From assembly GCF_030272615.1 (NCBI RefSeq), contig NC_081409.1, forward strand, positions 619,489,255 through 619,553,254: a stretch of 64,000 nt of DNA, written 5' to 3'. Origin of the DNA: Cryptomeria japonica. Lineage: Eukaryota; Streptophyta; Pinopsida; Cupressales; Cupressaceae. A program made the translations under genes and the position numbers. Under the pieces are notes generated by a model. That model saw nothing but the letters and a program-made list of their open reading frames with translations, made no database searches and was not told the origin of the DNA. Positions 10,773 through 21,148 of this stretch are shown in pieces. The first letter of the stretch is position 1. Every line of letters starts with the position of its first letter.

Positions 10773-11929
10773 GCACTAAAGAAAGAGAGAAGATTTTGAA
10801 TTTTAGAGGTAGCAAATTTCAGTAAAACCAGCCAATCTTCTATATTTAAGCTGTTAAATACAATCAGGACAATCTCCCGAAATTTCGAAAAAATGTCCGG
10901 GACCGTGGTGCTCAGGGTGCACACGGTCCTCGCAACTTTTTTTGAAATTTGCAGGGATGAAAGTTATGATGATTTTAAAGCTAATCTGAAAAAATTGAGT
11001 GATTTTATGATCTGTAGATAGGCCAAATTAAAGTTGCAATCTCAAAATTGAACCCTACCCAGATTGTCAAAAAATGCAAAATTTGAATTTTGAAAAAGAG
11101 AGGGAAACTGAAACTTTGAATTTTATGATTTTAGAGGGAATGCTGAAAGCAATGCAAGTTTTGAAAATTAACAATTGACTCAATTTCATGCAAAATTCAA
11201 TTTTGAAAGCAGAAATCAAGGTTATTGTAATTAAGCACTTAATTTCGAAAGTCACAAATTGCAAGAATTTGAATAAAGCACTAAAATTTCGAATGAATGC
11301 CAACACACTTTTCAGATTTAGGATAGTAAGGAACACAATTTTGACATGAATTTCAGTTTCAACAATTTTTGAATGATTAAAAGCCTTAAACCAAGCAATC
11401 ACTAGACCAACTTTGACTGTAATTTTGAAAGTGTTAGAATTGATGAAATCAGTCAAAATTCTAGATTTTAGCAAAAAAATACAGTAAGATCTAGCTCCCG
11501 AAATTTTAGAAAAAATGTCGGGGATGATGGCACTCGGAGTGCACACGGTCCTCGCAACTTTTTTCCAAATTTTTAGGGATGAAAGATATTATGATTTTAT
11601 TGCGGAATCCAAAGTTACAGCTGATTTGGAGATGTTTTGATCAGTGAAATTGTCGGACAAAGGTTGAATCAAGAGGGTTTCAAAAATTAGGGTTTTGACA
11701 CTTAACCACTTAATTTTCAAAATTAAAGCACAAATATGAATTGATAATTTGTAATAGAAGGGAAGATCTGAAACAAGCATTAACAATTAAACATTTCACA
11801 AGCTCAATTACTAAAAAGAAAATTTAGGGTTTTTATGCAATTAACCTCTAAAATTTAGCAAAAGGTCAAACATGGAAATGTAATCAAGGCATCCAATTTT
11901 CAGATCTAACCATGAATAATCAAAAAGGA
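10773..11929 (-). other. E3 untranslated leader with duplicated hairpin block
   Basis: This is the leader between the primer site and gag, with no credible coding frame. It contains two copies of a block of about 100 bp (about 10867-10975 and 11485-11583). Each carries a CCCGAAATTT region and a GTGCACACGGTCCTCGCAAC core. In the first copy the core forms an inverted repeat, GGACCGTG with CACGGTCC-type arms, at 10900-10929. Related cores sit in both LTRs (about 5655-5712 and 12295-12350). Confidence 0.65.
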
Positions 11930-11949
11930 TGTTCACATCGGGTTCACCA
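11930..11949 (-). other. E3 primer binding site (tRNA-Trp-like)
   Basis: The minus strand reads TGGTGAACCCGATGTGAA, a few bases past the 5' LTR end. From memory of plant tRNA sequences, this is complementary to the 3' end of tRNA-Trp with one mismatch. It is clearly not the initiator-Met site used by the other elements here. The exact tRNA should be confirmed by alignment. Confidence 0.65.
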
Positions 11950-11953
11950 AAAT

Positions 11954-13220
11954 TTAAAGCGGAAAAATCGAACCCTAGTCGTTCTCCCCTTCCCAACTCC
12001 AAGGAGAGAGAAGGGAGAGTCACTAGGGTTGATGGTTTTCACTTAGGAGGGACTTTAGATTCAAAAGAGGGGTTGAAACCCACAAGATTCAATCCCATGC
12101 AATGCAAGATTGGATTCTATATGATTTTCAAGGGTTGTGATAGCATGGATACCCTCTTTTGTAAAGAATGTAGATAGAAAGATTGAACTAGGAATGCATG
12201 GAAAGTAGGAAAGATTCACTTATAAATAGAGATAGGGATATGATATGAAGCTGCGGACCTGGAATTAGTAGTAAAATGTCGGGACGGTGCTATTCTGCAA
12301 ATTTGAACGAAAGTTGATGGGACGATGGCGCCCGGCGTGCACACGGTCCTCCGAAAAATCCGTGAAACGAAGGGGGTTCTGTTCATCTCTGCACAAGGAT
12401 TCCAAATCTTCAATTACAGCCGCATACCTGCAACCTACACATAGAAAAGAGAGGACGATTGGGGGGTTAGGGATTAGGGGTTTGCCCTTAGGTCAAACCC
12501 CGGTTTTGGAATTAACCAAGAAATGAGAAATTGTTGTAAATGTAAATGTTTGTAATGTAAAACAAGTACTAGTACCTTGTTGTAAGAATGTATGTATTCT
12601 TACATGCGAAGATGTAGATGTTGTTGTATGTTGTATGTTGTATGTGATATGTGATATGTGATATGTGATCTCCTCTTCAATGGTTGAATCCTTGTCTTGA
12701 ATGCAACACTTAGCCTTGAATGGAGACTTAGAATGATCAATTGCTTGAAGGAAATGCTTGAATGCTTGAATGCTTGAATGTTTGAATATCATTTCCGCGT
12801 CTTGTACACATATGTCCTTCCTCCTTTTTATCTACCCCAAATGGGAGAGGAAAATGTAGTTTATATACTTGTCAATTAAGGCTGATAGACTGATTTTTCT
12901 AACCTTGGGCCGACCAGGAAGTGTTATTTTCCAATTTGCAAACTTAATGACCCGAAGCCCCATAGGAGACTGGGCCCAAAATAGGGCCAGGGACTAGGGC
13001 GCTGGGCGCCATGGTCCTGGGGAACTAGGGCACTGGGCGCTCTGGTCCCACCTCCCGGGACAGCAGGGTGCAAGGAGGGATCAGGCAGGGGGCTGGAAAA
13101 ATGTAGTTTTTGATGTTGTGGACAAGTTTCAGGGTCTCCATTCAGGTTCCGTGTTGCATCGCCATCATGAAGACCCAAATGCAGTCAAAATTGCAAGTGT
13201 CGCAATTTTAGGATGCTACA
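11954..13220 (-). repeat. E3 5' LTR
   Basis: This right LTR of about 1,267 bp matches 5315-6613. It carries the TATA box at 12860-12867 and two palindromic units at 12991-13017 and 13022-13048. Its inner end reads GCTTTAAA where the partner reads GCTTTACA, a single change in the terminal CA. Confidence 0.92.
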
Positions 13221-13747
13221 GGGGGCAATTTTTTTATTTGAAATGTGCTAGAATTTAATGTACTTTCATGTGGTGGAATTATTTTCTAATTTTGATGGAC
13301 AGATTTTTCAAAATTCTCAGTTTTTGGTGACTGTACCTGTCCAATCCCTATTTCTGCAACTTCTAGGTCTCCATTCGGGCTCATACGAACTCCTTTTCAG
13401 GTGCCATTTTTTTTGAAAGTGCATTATTTTTTGTCTACTCTCAGAATATGCTATGAGTTTGCAGCAATTGTGGGTAGAAATTGTACTTTCATCATATGGT
13501 CTTATTTGGCCAATTTGGCATTTGTATTGCATAGATCTATCTTTCTGATCTTTTTCTTTGTAGTTCTCAGCCTATTGGGGTAGTTGTAAAACAAAATCAG
13601 AAGTCCACCTTGCCATTGTTTGCAAGTGGCCTATTGTACACGCACTACATATAAAGTGCCAAAATCATCTTTTTTGGGGGGGTACTTTGATTGAGTGAAT
13701 TTGGGGGGGTGTCTCTTGTGCTTTTGTGTTCCTTCCTTTTTGCTACT
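13221..13747 (+). other. E2 untranslated leader, second part
   Basis: The leader of E2 resumes here after E3. I see no coding potential until the gag ATG at 13748. Runs of G occur at 13674-13682 and 13704-13711. Confidence 0.6.
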
Positions 13748-14833
13748 ATGGGTTCTTCTAATTTTCCTCTATTAACTCCTCATAATTATGCTACTTGGAA
13801 AATTGATGCATGGAGTAAACTTATGGAAAAAGGACTCACTCATTACATTGATGGAACTATTGTTGCTCCCACTGATCCTAAGGTTGATCCAGTTGGTCAC
13901 TTGGATTGGCTCACTAAAAATATCATGGCAATTGGTACCTTAAGAAAGTATGTATCAAAGGATATCATTTTTCATATTGAGAAGTGTACTCTAATCAAGG
14001 ATGCTTGGCAAAAGTTTCAAGACTTGTATGGTCAAGTTGATGAGATTAGGGAATATCAAATTGATAGTGATCTCACCCTATTGGATCCCAAGAACTTTGA
14101 TACTATACAAGATTATGTCACTAAGGCAAATGAGTTGAGGGAACAACTCAAAGATTGTGGCATTGATAAGAAGGATACTCAATTGATATTCAACTTGATA
14201 GGCAAGCTTCCACAAGAATATGCAGCATTTGTTTCTAGTTTCCAAACCCATAGGATGACAATGGGTTCAAGCTACACAATGCCTACATTTGATGCTTTCA
14301 ATGAAATGTTGATGATGGAACAAACTAAGTTGATAAGCATGGGCATTCTTAAGGCTTCTAAGTCTCAAGCATTAGTGGCAAATCAAGGGAACAAAGGAAA
14401 TCAAGGAAAGGACAACTCAAACAAGAAGAAATGGCAATCAAAGGCTAAGGAAAAAGCACCATCTTCTCCACAACAAGGAGATTCATCCTCTTCCAAGAGA
14501 GATAATTCACCAAAGAGGGAGAGACCTACTTGTACCTATTGTAAAAAGATTTGTCATGAGGAGCATCATTGCCATTCTAAGAAGATTGATGAGCTCACAC
14601 ATATCATCAAAAAGCATAACACTGATTTGCCTAATGTCTACAAGAAGGATGATTCATCAACTTCCACTTCCTCACATTCAAAAGGAAAAGGGAAAGCATT
14701 CATGGCTTCTACAAGTGGGAAGACTCACTCTTTTGAAACAAGAAAAGGAAAAGCTCTATGTGCTACTATTAGTCATGATTCAGAGAGATGGCTTCTAGAT
14801 TCAGGGGCTTCTCATCATATGGAATCTTCATAG
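13748..14833 (+). pseudogene. E2 gag and start of protease
   Basis: ATG at 13748 (MGSSNFPLLTPHNY) is the likely start; upstream codons of this frame have no homology signal and no ATG. The N-terminal half is a copia capsid domain, with YATWKIDAW, KDAWQKFQDLYG and LRSLP-equivalent LIGKLPQEY blocks. A Lys/Ser-rich linker and a zinc knuckle of spacing CX2CX4HX4C (CTYCKKICHEEHHC) follow. The frame then enters the protease active site WLLDSGASHHM and stops at TAG (14831), where related proteins continue. One base change would account for this stop. The frame reopens at once. Confidence 0.85.
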
Positions 14834-15358
14834 TCTATGTTCTCTACATTTGAGCCTTGCACCATGCCACAGATTTTGATGGGCAATCATACATACATGG
14901 ATGTGATTGGGAAAGGATCTATTGACATTGGGGATAACCCCTTCAATGATGTGTTGTGTGTACCCCACTTGACAAACAATCTCCTTTCTATCTATCAAAT
15001 CACACATGGCGCAACTAAGAGAGTTGTGGAGTTCACACCTGACTCAGTTTTCATTAGAGACTTGGAGACTAGAGCTATCATTGCGACTAGGGTGGTTGAT
15101 CATGCATCTCAGTTATACTCCTTTTTAGATTTTGTTGATGATGATGATTTCACATTTGATGATTCTACACATGATGATCACACTTCTTATGATGGTTTAG
15201 ATTTTGAGGAGAACTTTGGCCACTTGAACATGGGGATTCTCACATGTGACCCCGTTCTTGAGCCTTATATTTCATCTCCTCATATTGATATCACATCACC
15301 TATTGCACTTGATGATGTGGATAGTGTGACAGTTTTGCCTTCATGTGATTCAGTGTAG
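14834..15358 (+). pseudogene. E2 protease and pre-integrase stump
   Basis: This is the same frame as gag, beyond the TAG at 14831. It continues the copia protease (LMGNHTYMDVIGKGSID, then VLCVPHLTNNLLSI, the conserved C-terminal block). It enters a short pre-integrase-like piece (ATRVVDHASQLYSF), then turns into an Asp-rich stretch of no known family. The zinc-binding part and core of integrase are missing. It ends at a second TAG at 15356. Confidence 0.75.
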
Positions 15359-16024
15359 CAGGATATTCATTGTCTTCCAGCTTCAGATTCATGGGATGAT
15401 TACTTGATAGACATTGCAGGTTTATTTATGGAATCCTACATTGCAGATTTGGGAGACATCATTGATGACATTCATCTTCTCTTTGATGAAGGTGATCCTT
15501 CTTCGATTGTTGCGAGGGAACACTCTGACCCTCTTGTTCATTCTCTACATGATCATTCTTTTGAGGTTGACATGATTGCGGATACTTATGTACTACAGTT
15601 GGAGGAGGTCTCTTTATTTTTTGAGGAGACATGTGAGTCTTTGGGGCATGTTCTACATCCATCTCCACTAGATCTTGGAGTGCCTTTTTCAGCAGTGTGG
15701 CACAGTTTACCACCTTTGGAGGGGGTATCTTTTAGCATCGACATGGGGACACTTGAGCTGTTTTCAGAGATTCCTTTCATCATGAGTTTTCTTCATACAT
15801 CTTCCCTTCATGATTGGGGAGACTTCATGGATACACCTTTGGTTTTGTTTCTTCCTAATGGGAGGAATGTTGTTCGATGTTCATGGAGTAGTTTCTTCAT
15901 ACATCGAGCTTCTATCATTGGTGCAGATTCCACATTGAGGGGGGGCTTCCTAGCTTCTCTTCTTCTCTCATATGGGGGGGACTTTTTCCTCACATGGGTT
16001 TTTGTTCCTCACATTCTTCTATAA
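15359..16024 (+). pseudogene. E2 acidic downstream frame, unknown
   Basis: This frame, still in phase with gag, is open for about 220 codons after the TAG at 15356 and ends with TAA at 16022. The protein is rich in Asp, Glu, Ser, Leu, His and Phe (for example IIDDIHLLFDEGDPSS) and more hydrophobic towards the end. I recognise no domain. It stands where integrase and RT would be in a full copia element. Openness over this length suggests it was translated as part of the gag-protease polyprotein, but its role is unknown. Confidence 0.55.
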
Positions 16025-16246
16025 GAGTTCTCTTGTATGTTTTTCATCTCTCTTTTGGGGGAGCATTTTTTCCCATTGGGTTTTTCTCTCTTTCCCCACT
16101 TTGTGAGAGATTTCATTGCATTGGTTTGCATGCATTTGCATTTGTACATGGGTACCTAACACGGCCTAGTAGCCGAGACCCATCTTACATTGCTTAGTTG
16201 CATTGTAGACTTAAGTGCATTCCCCTAAGTTGCACTTAAGGGGGGG
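16025..16246 (+). other. E2 3' untranslated region and polypurine tract
   Basis: This short non-coding stretch ends with AAGGGGGGG at 16238-16246, directly before the 3' LTR. That tract is the expected primer for plus-strand synthesis. Confidence 0.75.
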
Positions 16247-16698
16247 TGTTGGTGTAAATAATTATTCATCATGGATATTATTACACTTTACTTAAGTTTA
16301 CTTAGGAAATGCATTTCATAGTAGTTTGGGTATGAGACACTTGGGTGTTTGTGCCACATTGGGATAGTGTGTGTAGGAGAATTTCCACCTTTTATGGTGT
16401 TGATCTTGTTGTTACACTCCACATTCAGTGGGTGATCCACCTCATGTGGAATATTATATTATTTCTCCTACCTACCCACACCTATTTCCTACCTACCCTT
16501 GTTTCTTATTGAGCCACATGTCATGTTTGTGTGCTCACTTATCCCTAGCCTTTCCTATATAAGTAGGTTCATTTACATTGTATGTAATTTATATTATTGA
16601 TCATTTTCTATTGATGAGAATACAGTTTATTCTTGTCCTATATTGTGTCTCTATTTTGTACATTTCATTGAGCTCCTTGATCTTGGCAAAATCTCACA
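16247..16698 (+). repeat. E2 3' LTR
   Basis: This 452-bp LTR pairs with 4005-4455. It has a TATA box at 16556-16562 and is followed by the ATCTC duplication at 16699-16703. Confidence 0.95.
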
Positions 16699-16833
16699 AT
16701 CTCTTCCAATGCAATTCAGATGTGTCTCCTTTCTCATCTTCCATATACCATAGTTAGTTCCATCAAGTTTAGGATTGTCCTTCTGAAAATGTTCGTTGCC
16801 ATAGGATCTCCTCAAGGTGTTAGACTTCTGCAA
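16699..16833 (-). pseudogene. E1 gag, N-terminal piece
   Basis: This is the start of E1 gag, cut off from the rest by E2. It reads MQKSNTLRRSYG and then the capsid block LDGTNYGIWKMR, which matches the DGTNYxIWK motif at the head of copia gag proteins. It is about 45 codons long and ends at the E2 target site. Joined in position with 3999 leftwards, it shows that E2 inserted about 45 codons into E1 gag. Confidence 0.8.
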
Positions 16834-16845
16834 AAGGAGGACTTG

Positions 16846-16857
16846 GCTTTGATACCA
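16846..16857 (-). other. E1 primer binding site (initiator tRNA-Met)
   Basis: The minus strand reads TGGTATCAAAGC, two bases past the 5' LTR, one mismatch from the standard plant copia site TGGTATCAGAGC. Confidence 0.87.
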
Positions 16858-16859
16858 AT

Positions 16860-17953
16860 TGTTACGAACTAAAAGGACAACTGAGAAGGGGGTGAATCAA
16901 TTGTCAATCAATTTCAATCCAATTATAACTTAATCCAACTTAATACTTAATACCGGTAAACCAAACTTAATGCTGATTAATAGATTAGCATTTAATATCA
17001 ATACCGGTGAAACTTAATACATGAAATTAAAAGAGAAACAAAATCCCTAACATATAACATGGATATTTTTGATGTGGAAACACTATAAGGGGAAAAACCA
17101 TAGTGGGAAATCTTACCTACAATCAAATGATACTACTACAGATAGTATGAGTATACAAATAGGGTCTGCACATGCAGAAAGGCCAACCGCCTAGAGCACA
17201 CTACTCGAATGGGAGTTGCAATGACTACATTAGGATGGTTAAATCCTAGAATAATGTACTGCTTCAAAGTGCATTAGAAATATTGGATTCAATATAAATT
17301 TAAGCTCTGTAAACACCTTCAAACCTTCATTTAATCTTCAAATGATGTCTTCTTGATTCACTCTATGATCTTCTCATATGATCTTCAATATTCACACATA
17401 CCACAATTCCACACCATAATCATGCCTTAATCTCGTAAATGAGATCTTACATTTATACAAAACCTAAGACCAAATGTGTAGGTTGGCTCACTAAGAATAT
17501 TACAATTAAATTAATTACAAATAAACCTTAATGTGATACAACATGTCATCTCAATACATTTACAACAATATCTAATCAATAAATCATGTCCATAATGTCT
17601 CATGCTGATCTGGAATAGATAACGTATACCGATCCATAACCTAGACTAATTTGCTGGTAATAGCAAATATGTCAACCCGATTAGACCAATAGCCAAAACA
17701 CCAAAACCAAGTATCCAAACCATGTCTTTGACATAATCAAGTGATCTCCAGATGATAACAAGTCATCATCTATGTCGGTGAACCATATAACCTACCTGTG
17801 AGCATATACCGGTGATTGTGCACAAGTCACTGACCTTGTCGATGAACACAATGTGTATGTTCAACAATAAACCAATATATCCATAGTGCCAAATCAACAA
17901 TGTAGGTCTCCAGAAGGATAAGTGTTGACATCAATGACAAAACCAATGTAACA
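16860..17953 (-). repeat. E1 5' LTR
   Basis: On the minus strand this runs TGTTACATTGG...GTTCGTAACA, about 1,094 bp. Its partner is not in the window. The G-rich GAAGGGGGTGAATCAATTG near the 3' end is shared with the LTR ends of E4, E5, E6 and E10. The E4 pol resumes directly beyond its outer end. Confidence 0.85.
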
Positions 17954-17965
17954 GATCCATAATAC

Positions 17966-18347
17966 AAACAAGGTAGAGGTATTATTTCTCTAGATGGCAA
18001 GCATAATATTGATAATGTCTATTTTGTAGAAGGTTTAAAGCATAATCTTCTAAGTGTTGGTCAATTGGTGGATAAGGGATTCCAACTTCAGTTCAAAGAT
18101 AGAAAATGCAAAATCATTAATAGAACTAGTTTGGAGATTGCAACTGGTACTCAGACTGGAGGTACTATCTTTCACTTGAACACGAGTAATAAGACATGTT
18201 TTATTGGTCATATTGATGAGAGTTGGTTATGGCATAAGAGGTTGTGTTATGTTAATTTTGATTATATTGTTAAGATCAGTTCAACAAAGGTAGTTAGAGA
18301 TATACCTAATATTATAAAGCCTCATAATATGGTATGTAAGGAATGTC
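17966..18347 (+). pseudogene. E4 protease end and pre-integrase
   Basis: The stretch begins in a block matching GTISLDGKHN of E1, then EGLKHNLLSVGQLVDKGF, the protease C-terminus. The pre-integrase domain follows, with DESWLWHKRL and the first Cys pair CKEC. At that point the gene is split by about 337 bp of foreign sequence (18348-18684), and the equivalent protein resumes at MGKQVRTFKS. Confidence 0.8.
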
Positions 18348-18684
18348 ACTTTTGCAACACTTTTTTAGTCACGTAGGGCAACTGGATCAAGATCAAAATC
18401 CCCTTTCGAATAGTAGGGCAGAAACAATTGGTGCATAATAGCCCCCCACCCTATGTTCATGTGGATATAGTTGGTCTAAGATGGTAAGAAAGAGAAAGAG
18501 AATATGAATTGGATGACTCTTATTATAGTTAGATGTCAAGAAGTGAGAGCTAGCTGTGGTAGTATAGTAGCTTCCGAGAAGGCTTGCTGGCTATCTGGAC
18601 CTTGTCCTATCTCTCTAGTATTTTCTCTAGGTGTTGCTCATTTGAGGTGTTGCTTCAATGGATGGATCATATACTACTAGGGCT
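18348..18684. other. Unexplained 337-bp insert in E4 integrase
   Basis: The insert interrupts the pre-integrase zinc site, between CKEC and MGKQ. It shows no LTR ends, no obvious terminal inverted repeats, no poly-A tail and no clear target duplication. It is richer in G and C than the flanking pol, with a run of C at 18445-18450. Its origin is unknown; organellar DNA or a small DNA transposon are possibilities I cannot test here. Confidence 0.6.
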
Positions 18685-19260
18685 AATTGGGAAAGCAAGT
18701 TAGAACGTTTAAGAGCATACATGATAAATCTGATGATGTGCTTGATTTGATTCATACTGACTTATGTGGTCCAACAAGGACTAGAAGCTTTCAAGGTGAT
18801 AGGTATTTCATGCTAATAATTGATGATTATTCTAGAATGATGTGCGTGACTTTTCTAAGGGAGAAGTATGAAGCTTCTGAGAAATTCAAGATCTTCAAAG
18901 CAAAGGTGGAAATGAAAAACTGGATTGAAAATCAAATGTCTAAGATCAGATCAAGGAGGTGAGTTTACTTCTCATGAATTTAATAGTTATTGTGAGACAA
19001 ATGGAATTAGGAGATAGTTATATGCACCCTAGACTCCTGAGCATAATGGAGTAGTGGAAAGGAAGAATAGAACCATTTTGGATGCAACAACAACCATGAT
19101 GATGGAAGCCAAATTGCCTCACATTTACTGGAGGGAAGAAGTGAGTACAATAGTTTGCACATTCAACAAAGTTCGTATCAAAGGTGAAATCGGTAAGACT
19201 CCTTATGAATTATGGTTTGGAAATACACCTACTATTAAGTATTTCTAAATTTTTGGAAGT
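18685..19260 (+). pseudogene. E4 integrase core
   Basis: The integrase resumes with MGKQVRTFKS and LIHTDLCGPTRTRSF (first catalytic Asp), then FMLIIDDYSRM. A frameshift at about 18950 disrupts the RSDxGGEF block that should hold the second Asp. A new frame gives MERKNRTILDAT (catalytic Glu), then YWREEVSTIV and KTPYELWFGNTP. At least two frame changes and a stop separate these pieces, so no working integrase could be made. Confidence 0.82.
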
Positions 19261-20320
19261 AAATTTTATATCAAAAGGGATGATTTAATTCAGAAGTTTA
19301 ATCCTAGATGTGATGAAGGGATATTTCTTGGATATTCAATTGAAAGAAAAGCATATAGATGTAATAACAAAAGATTGCAGAAAATTGTGGAGAGTGCAAA
19401 TGTGAATATTGATGAGCAATACAGAGATCAATATATATCATATGATAGAGATCCGGTAGTGGAAATGATCATAATTGAACCGACAATGCCTCAAACAGTA
19501 CAAGACACTAAGATAGTTACACCAGTACAATCAGAAAATTCAACTGTGACTGATGATCAAAATACTATGTAAGGTTAAATCATTCTGAAGCTCAAATCAT
19601 TGGAGATGGAACAAGGGAGTTATGACAAGAAGAAGACTGGAGAATGAAGATGTGCATCTTATTTCTCGAATTGAACCAACATCTTTTATTGAATCTTGTA
19701 ATGATAAACATTGGTTAAAGGCTATGGAAGATGAATTAGATCAAATAGAGAAGAATACGACTTGGACTTTAGTTCTCCGACCTAAAAATAAGAATGTTAT
19801 TGGAACTAAATGGGTTTTTAGAAATAAACTAAATGAGAATGGTCAAGTTGTAAGAAACAAGGCTACAAGATATTCTCAAATGGAAGGAATTGATTATGGT
19901 GAGATATTTGCACTAGTAGCTAGAATTGGAGCTGTTAGACTATTTCTTGCCTATGTAGCATACAAGAACTATAAGGTCTATCAAACAGATGTTAAATGTG
20001 CATTTTTTAATGATGAAATTGAAGAAAAAGTATACATTGAGCAGCATGATATATTTTCACTGACAGATAACAAAGACATGGTTTGCAGGTTAAGGAAAGC
20101 ATTATATGGATTGAAACAAGCTCTTAGAGTTTGGTATGCAAGGTTGGATAAATATCTTTAGAAGCTTGGTTTTACTAAAAGAAGTGTTGACAGTAATTTA
20201 TATTACAAGATCACTAATGATGATATTCTGATTATTGAAGTATTTGTTGATGATATCATTTTTTGAGGAGAAGATAAATTGTGCATAGAATTCTTTAATA
20301 ATATGAAGAATGAATTTTAA
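19261..20320 (+). pseudogene. E4 linker and reverse transcriptase, N-terminal part
   Basis: The linker from integrase (GSKFYIKRDD, then IFLGYS) is in pieces. RT is open from 19622 to 20161, with [41 protein letters not shown] and LRKALYGLKQ. A TAG at about 20159 and further stops, including a TGA beside the FVDDIIF catalytic box at about 20250, break it. The catalytic Asp pair is still readable. Confidence 0.82.
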
Positions 20321-21148
20321 ATGTCTATGATTGGTGAGATGAGATTTTTCTTAGGTTTGGAAATTACTCAAACTGACATAGGCATTTTTATCTGTCAAAC
20401 TAAGTATCTAAGGGAATTGTTGAAGAAGTTTGGTATGGATAATTCCAAACTGGTAAGTACTCCTATGGTGACAAGTGAGAAATTATCTATCAAAGACACA
20501 TCTGCACCGGTAAATTTGACAAGGTACAAGTCTATGATTGGTGGTTATTATATCTAACTCAGACTAGACCAAATATTATGAATGCAGTAAGTATTGTTTT
20601 AATATATCAAATTAATCCTAAAGAAAATCATGAATGTGCAGTAAAGAGGATATTTTGGTATTTTCAAGGAACAACAGAATATGGCTTATCATATTCTAGA
20701 GATGATAACTTCACTTTATGTGCATATACAAATTCAGATTAGGTAGGAGATACTGATGATAGGAAGAGCACTTCTAGTGGAGCTTTCTTTCTTGAAAAGA
20801 AATTGGTTTCATGGATCAATAAAAAATAGTCATTCTTTATCTACTGTAGAAGATGAATATGTTGCAACAACAACTAATTGCACTCAAGTCTTGTGGATGA
20901 AGCAAATGTTTAAAGATATCAAGGTAAATTGCAGTGAACTAGTAGTTATCTATTGTGATAACTCTGCAACTATTGATATATCTATGAATCCAGTATTTCA
21001 CTCTAAGACTAAGCACATTTCAATAAAATATAACATTTTGAAGGAAAAGGTGGAAGAAAAGGAAGTCAAATTGGTTTATATGAACACTAAAGAGAAGATT
21101 GTAGATATATTCACTAAACCATTGTCTAAGAATCATTTGAGTTTTTGA
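20321..21148 (+). pseudogene. E4 reverse transcriptase end and RNase H
   Basis: This is the same frame as the RT above. It includes MSMIGEMRFFLGLEI, then a stretch with several stops, then RNase H from 20756 with DDRKSTSSGAFF-like, EYVATTTNCTQ, YCDNSATID and HSKTKHISIKY blocks, ending IFTKPLSKNHL. RNase H is nearly complete and closes the pol polyprotein. Confidence 0.83.

Larger units (their letters stand above)
5315..13220 (-). mobile_element. E3: non-autonomous gypsy-like LTR element (gag-protease only)
   Basis: LTRs at 5315-6613 and 11954-13220 match along their length. The 5' LTR is the right one, because primer site, gag and protease all read leftward. There is no reverse transcriptase, RNase H or integrase. 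The gag (QWYCSLP block) and protease are of Ty3/gypsy type, closest by style to the Tat/Athila group. Flanks read TAGGG on the left and GGGGG on the right, so the target duplication is imperfect or altered. E3 lies in the leader of E2. Confidence 0.88.
4005..16698 (+). mobile_element. E2: non-autonomous copia-like LTR element (gag-protease only)
   Basis: Two LTRs of about 451 bp start TGTTGG and end CTCACA. A primer site follows the left LTR directly, a purine tract precedes the right LTR, and a perfect ATCTC duplication flanks the element. E2 sits inside E1 gag. The interior encodes gag, a protease active site and an acidic downstream stretch, but no integrase, RT or RNase H. Subtracting E3 (5315-13220) leaves about 4.8 kb. 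By eye the two LTRs differ at roughly a dozen positions, so the insertion is fairly young compared with its host. Confidence 0.93.
76..17953 (-). mobile_element. E1: Ty1/copia retrotransposon, decayed and interrupted
   Basis: Reading right to left: 5' LTR (16860-17953), initiator-Met primer site, gag start (16833-16699), then after a 12.7-kb insertion (E2) the rest of gag, protease, integrase, reverse transcriptase and RNase H. The order protease-integrase-RT-RNase H is diagnostic of Ty1/copia. The 3' LTR is absent: the element ends inside RNase H at the left edge. Its right LTR abuts E4 pol sequence at 17954, so E1 probably inserted into E4. Confidence 0.85.

Noticed and set aside
11067-11546. 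Minus-strand open frame of 159 codons in the E3 leader
   Set aside because: A/T-rich and dominated by Phe, Ile, Lys and Ser; it lies between primer site and gag, has no domain, and ends inside a duplicated non-coding hairpin block.
15459-15783. Minus-strand open frames opposite the E2 acidic stretch
   Set aside because: They overlap the in-phase continuation of gag-protease on the plus strand, which is the better supported reading.
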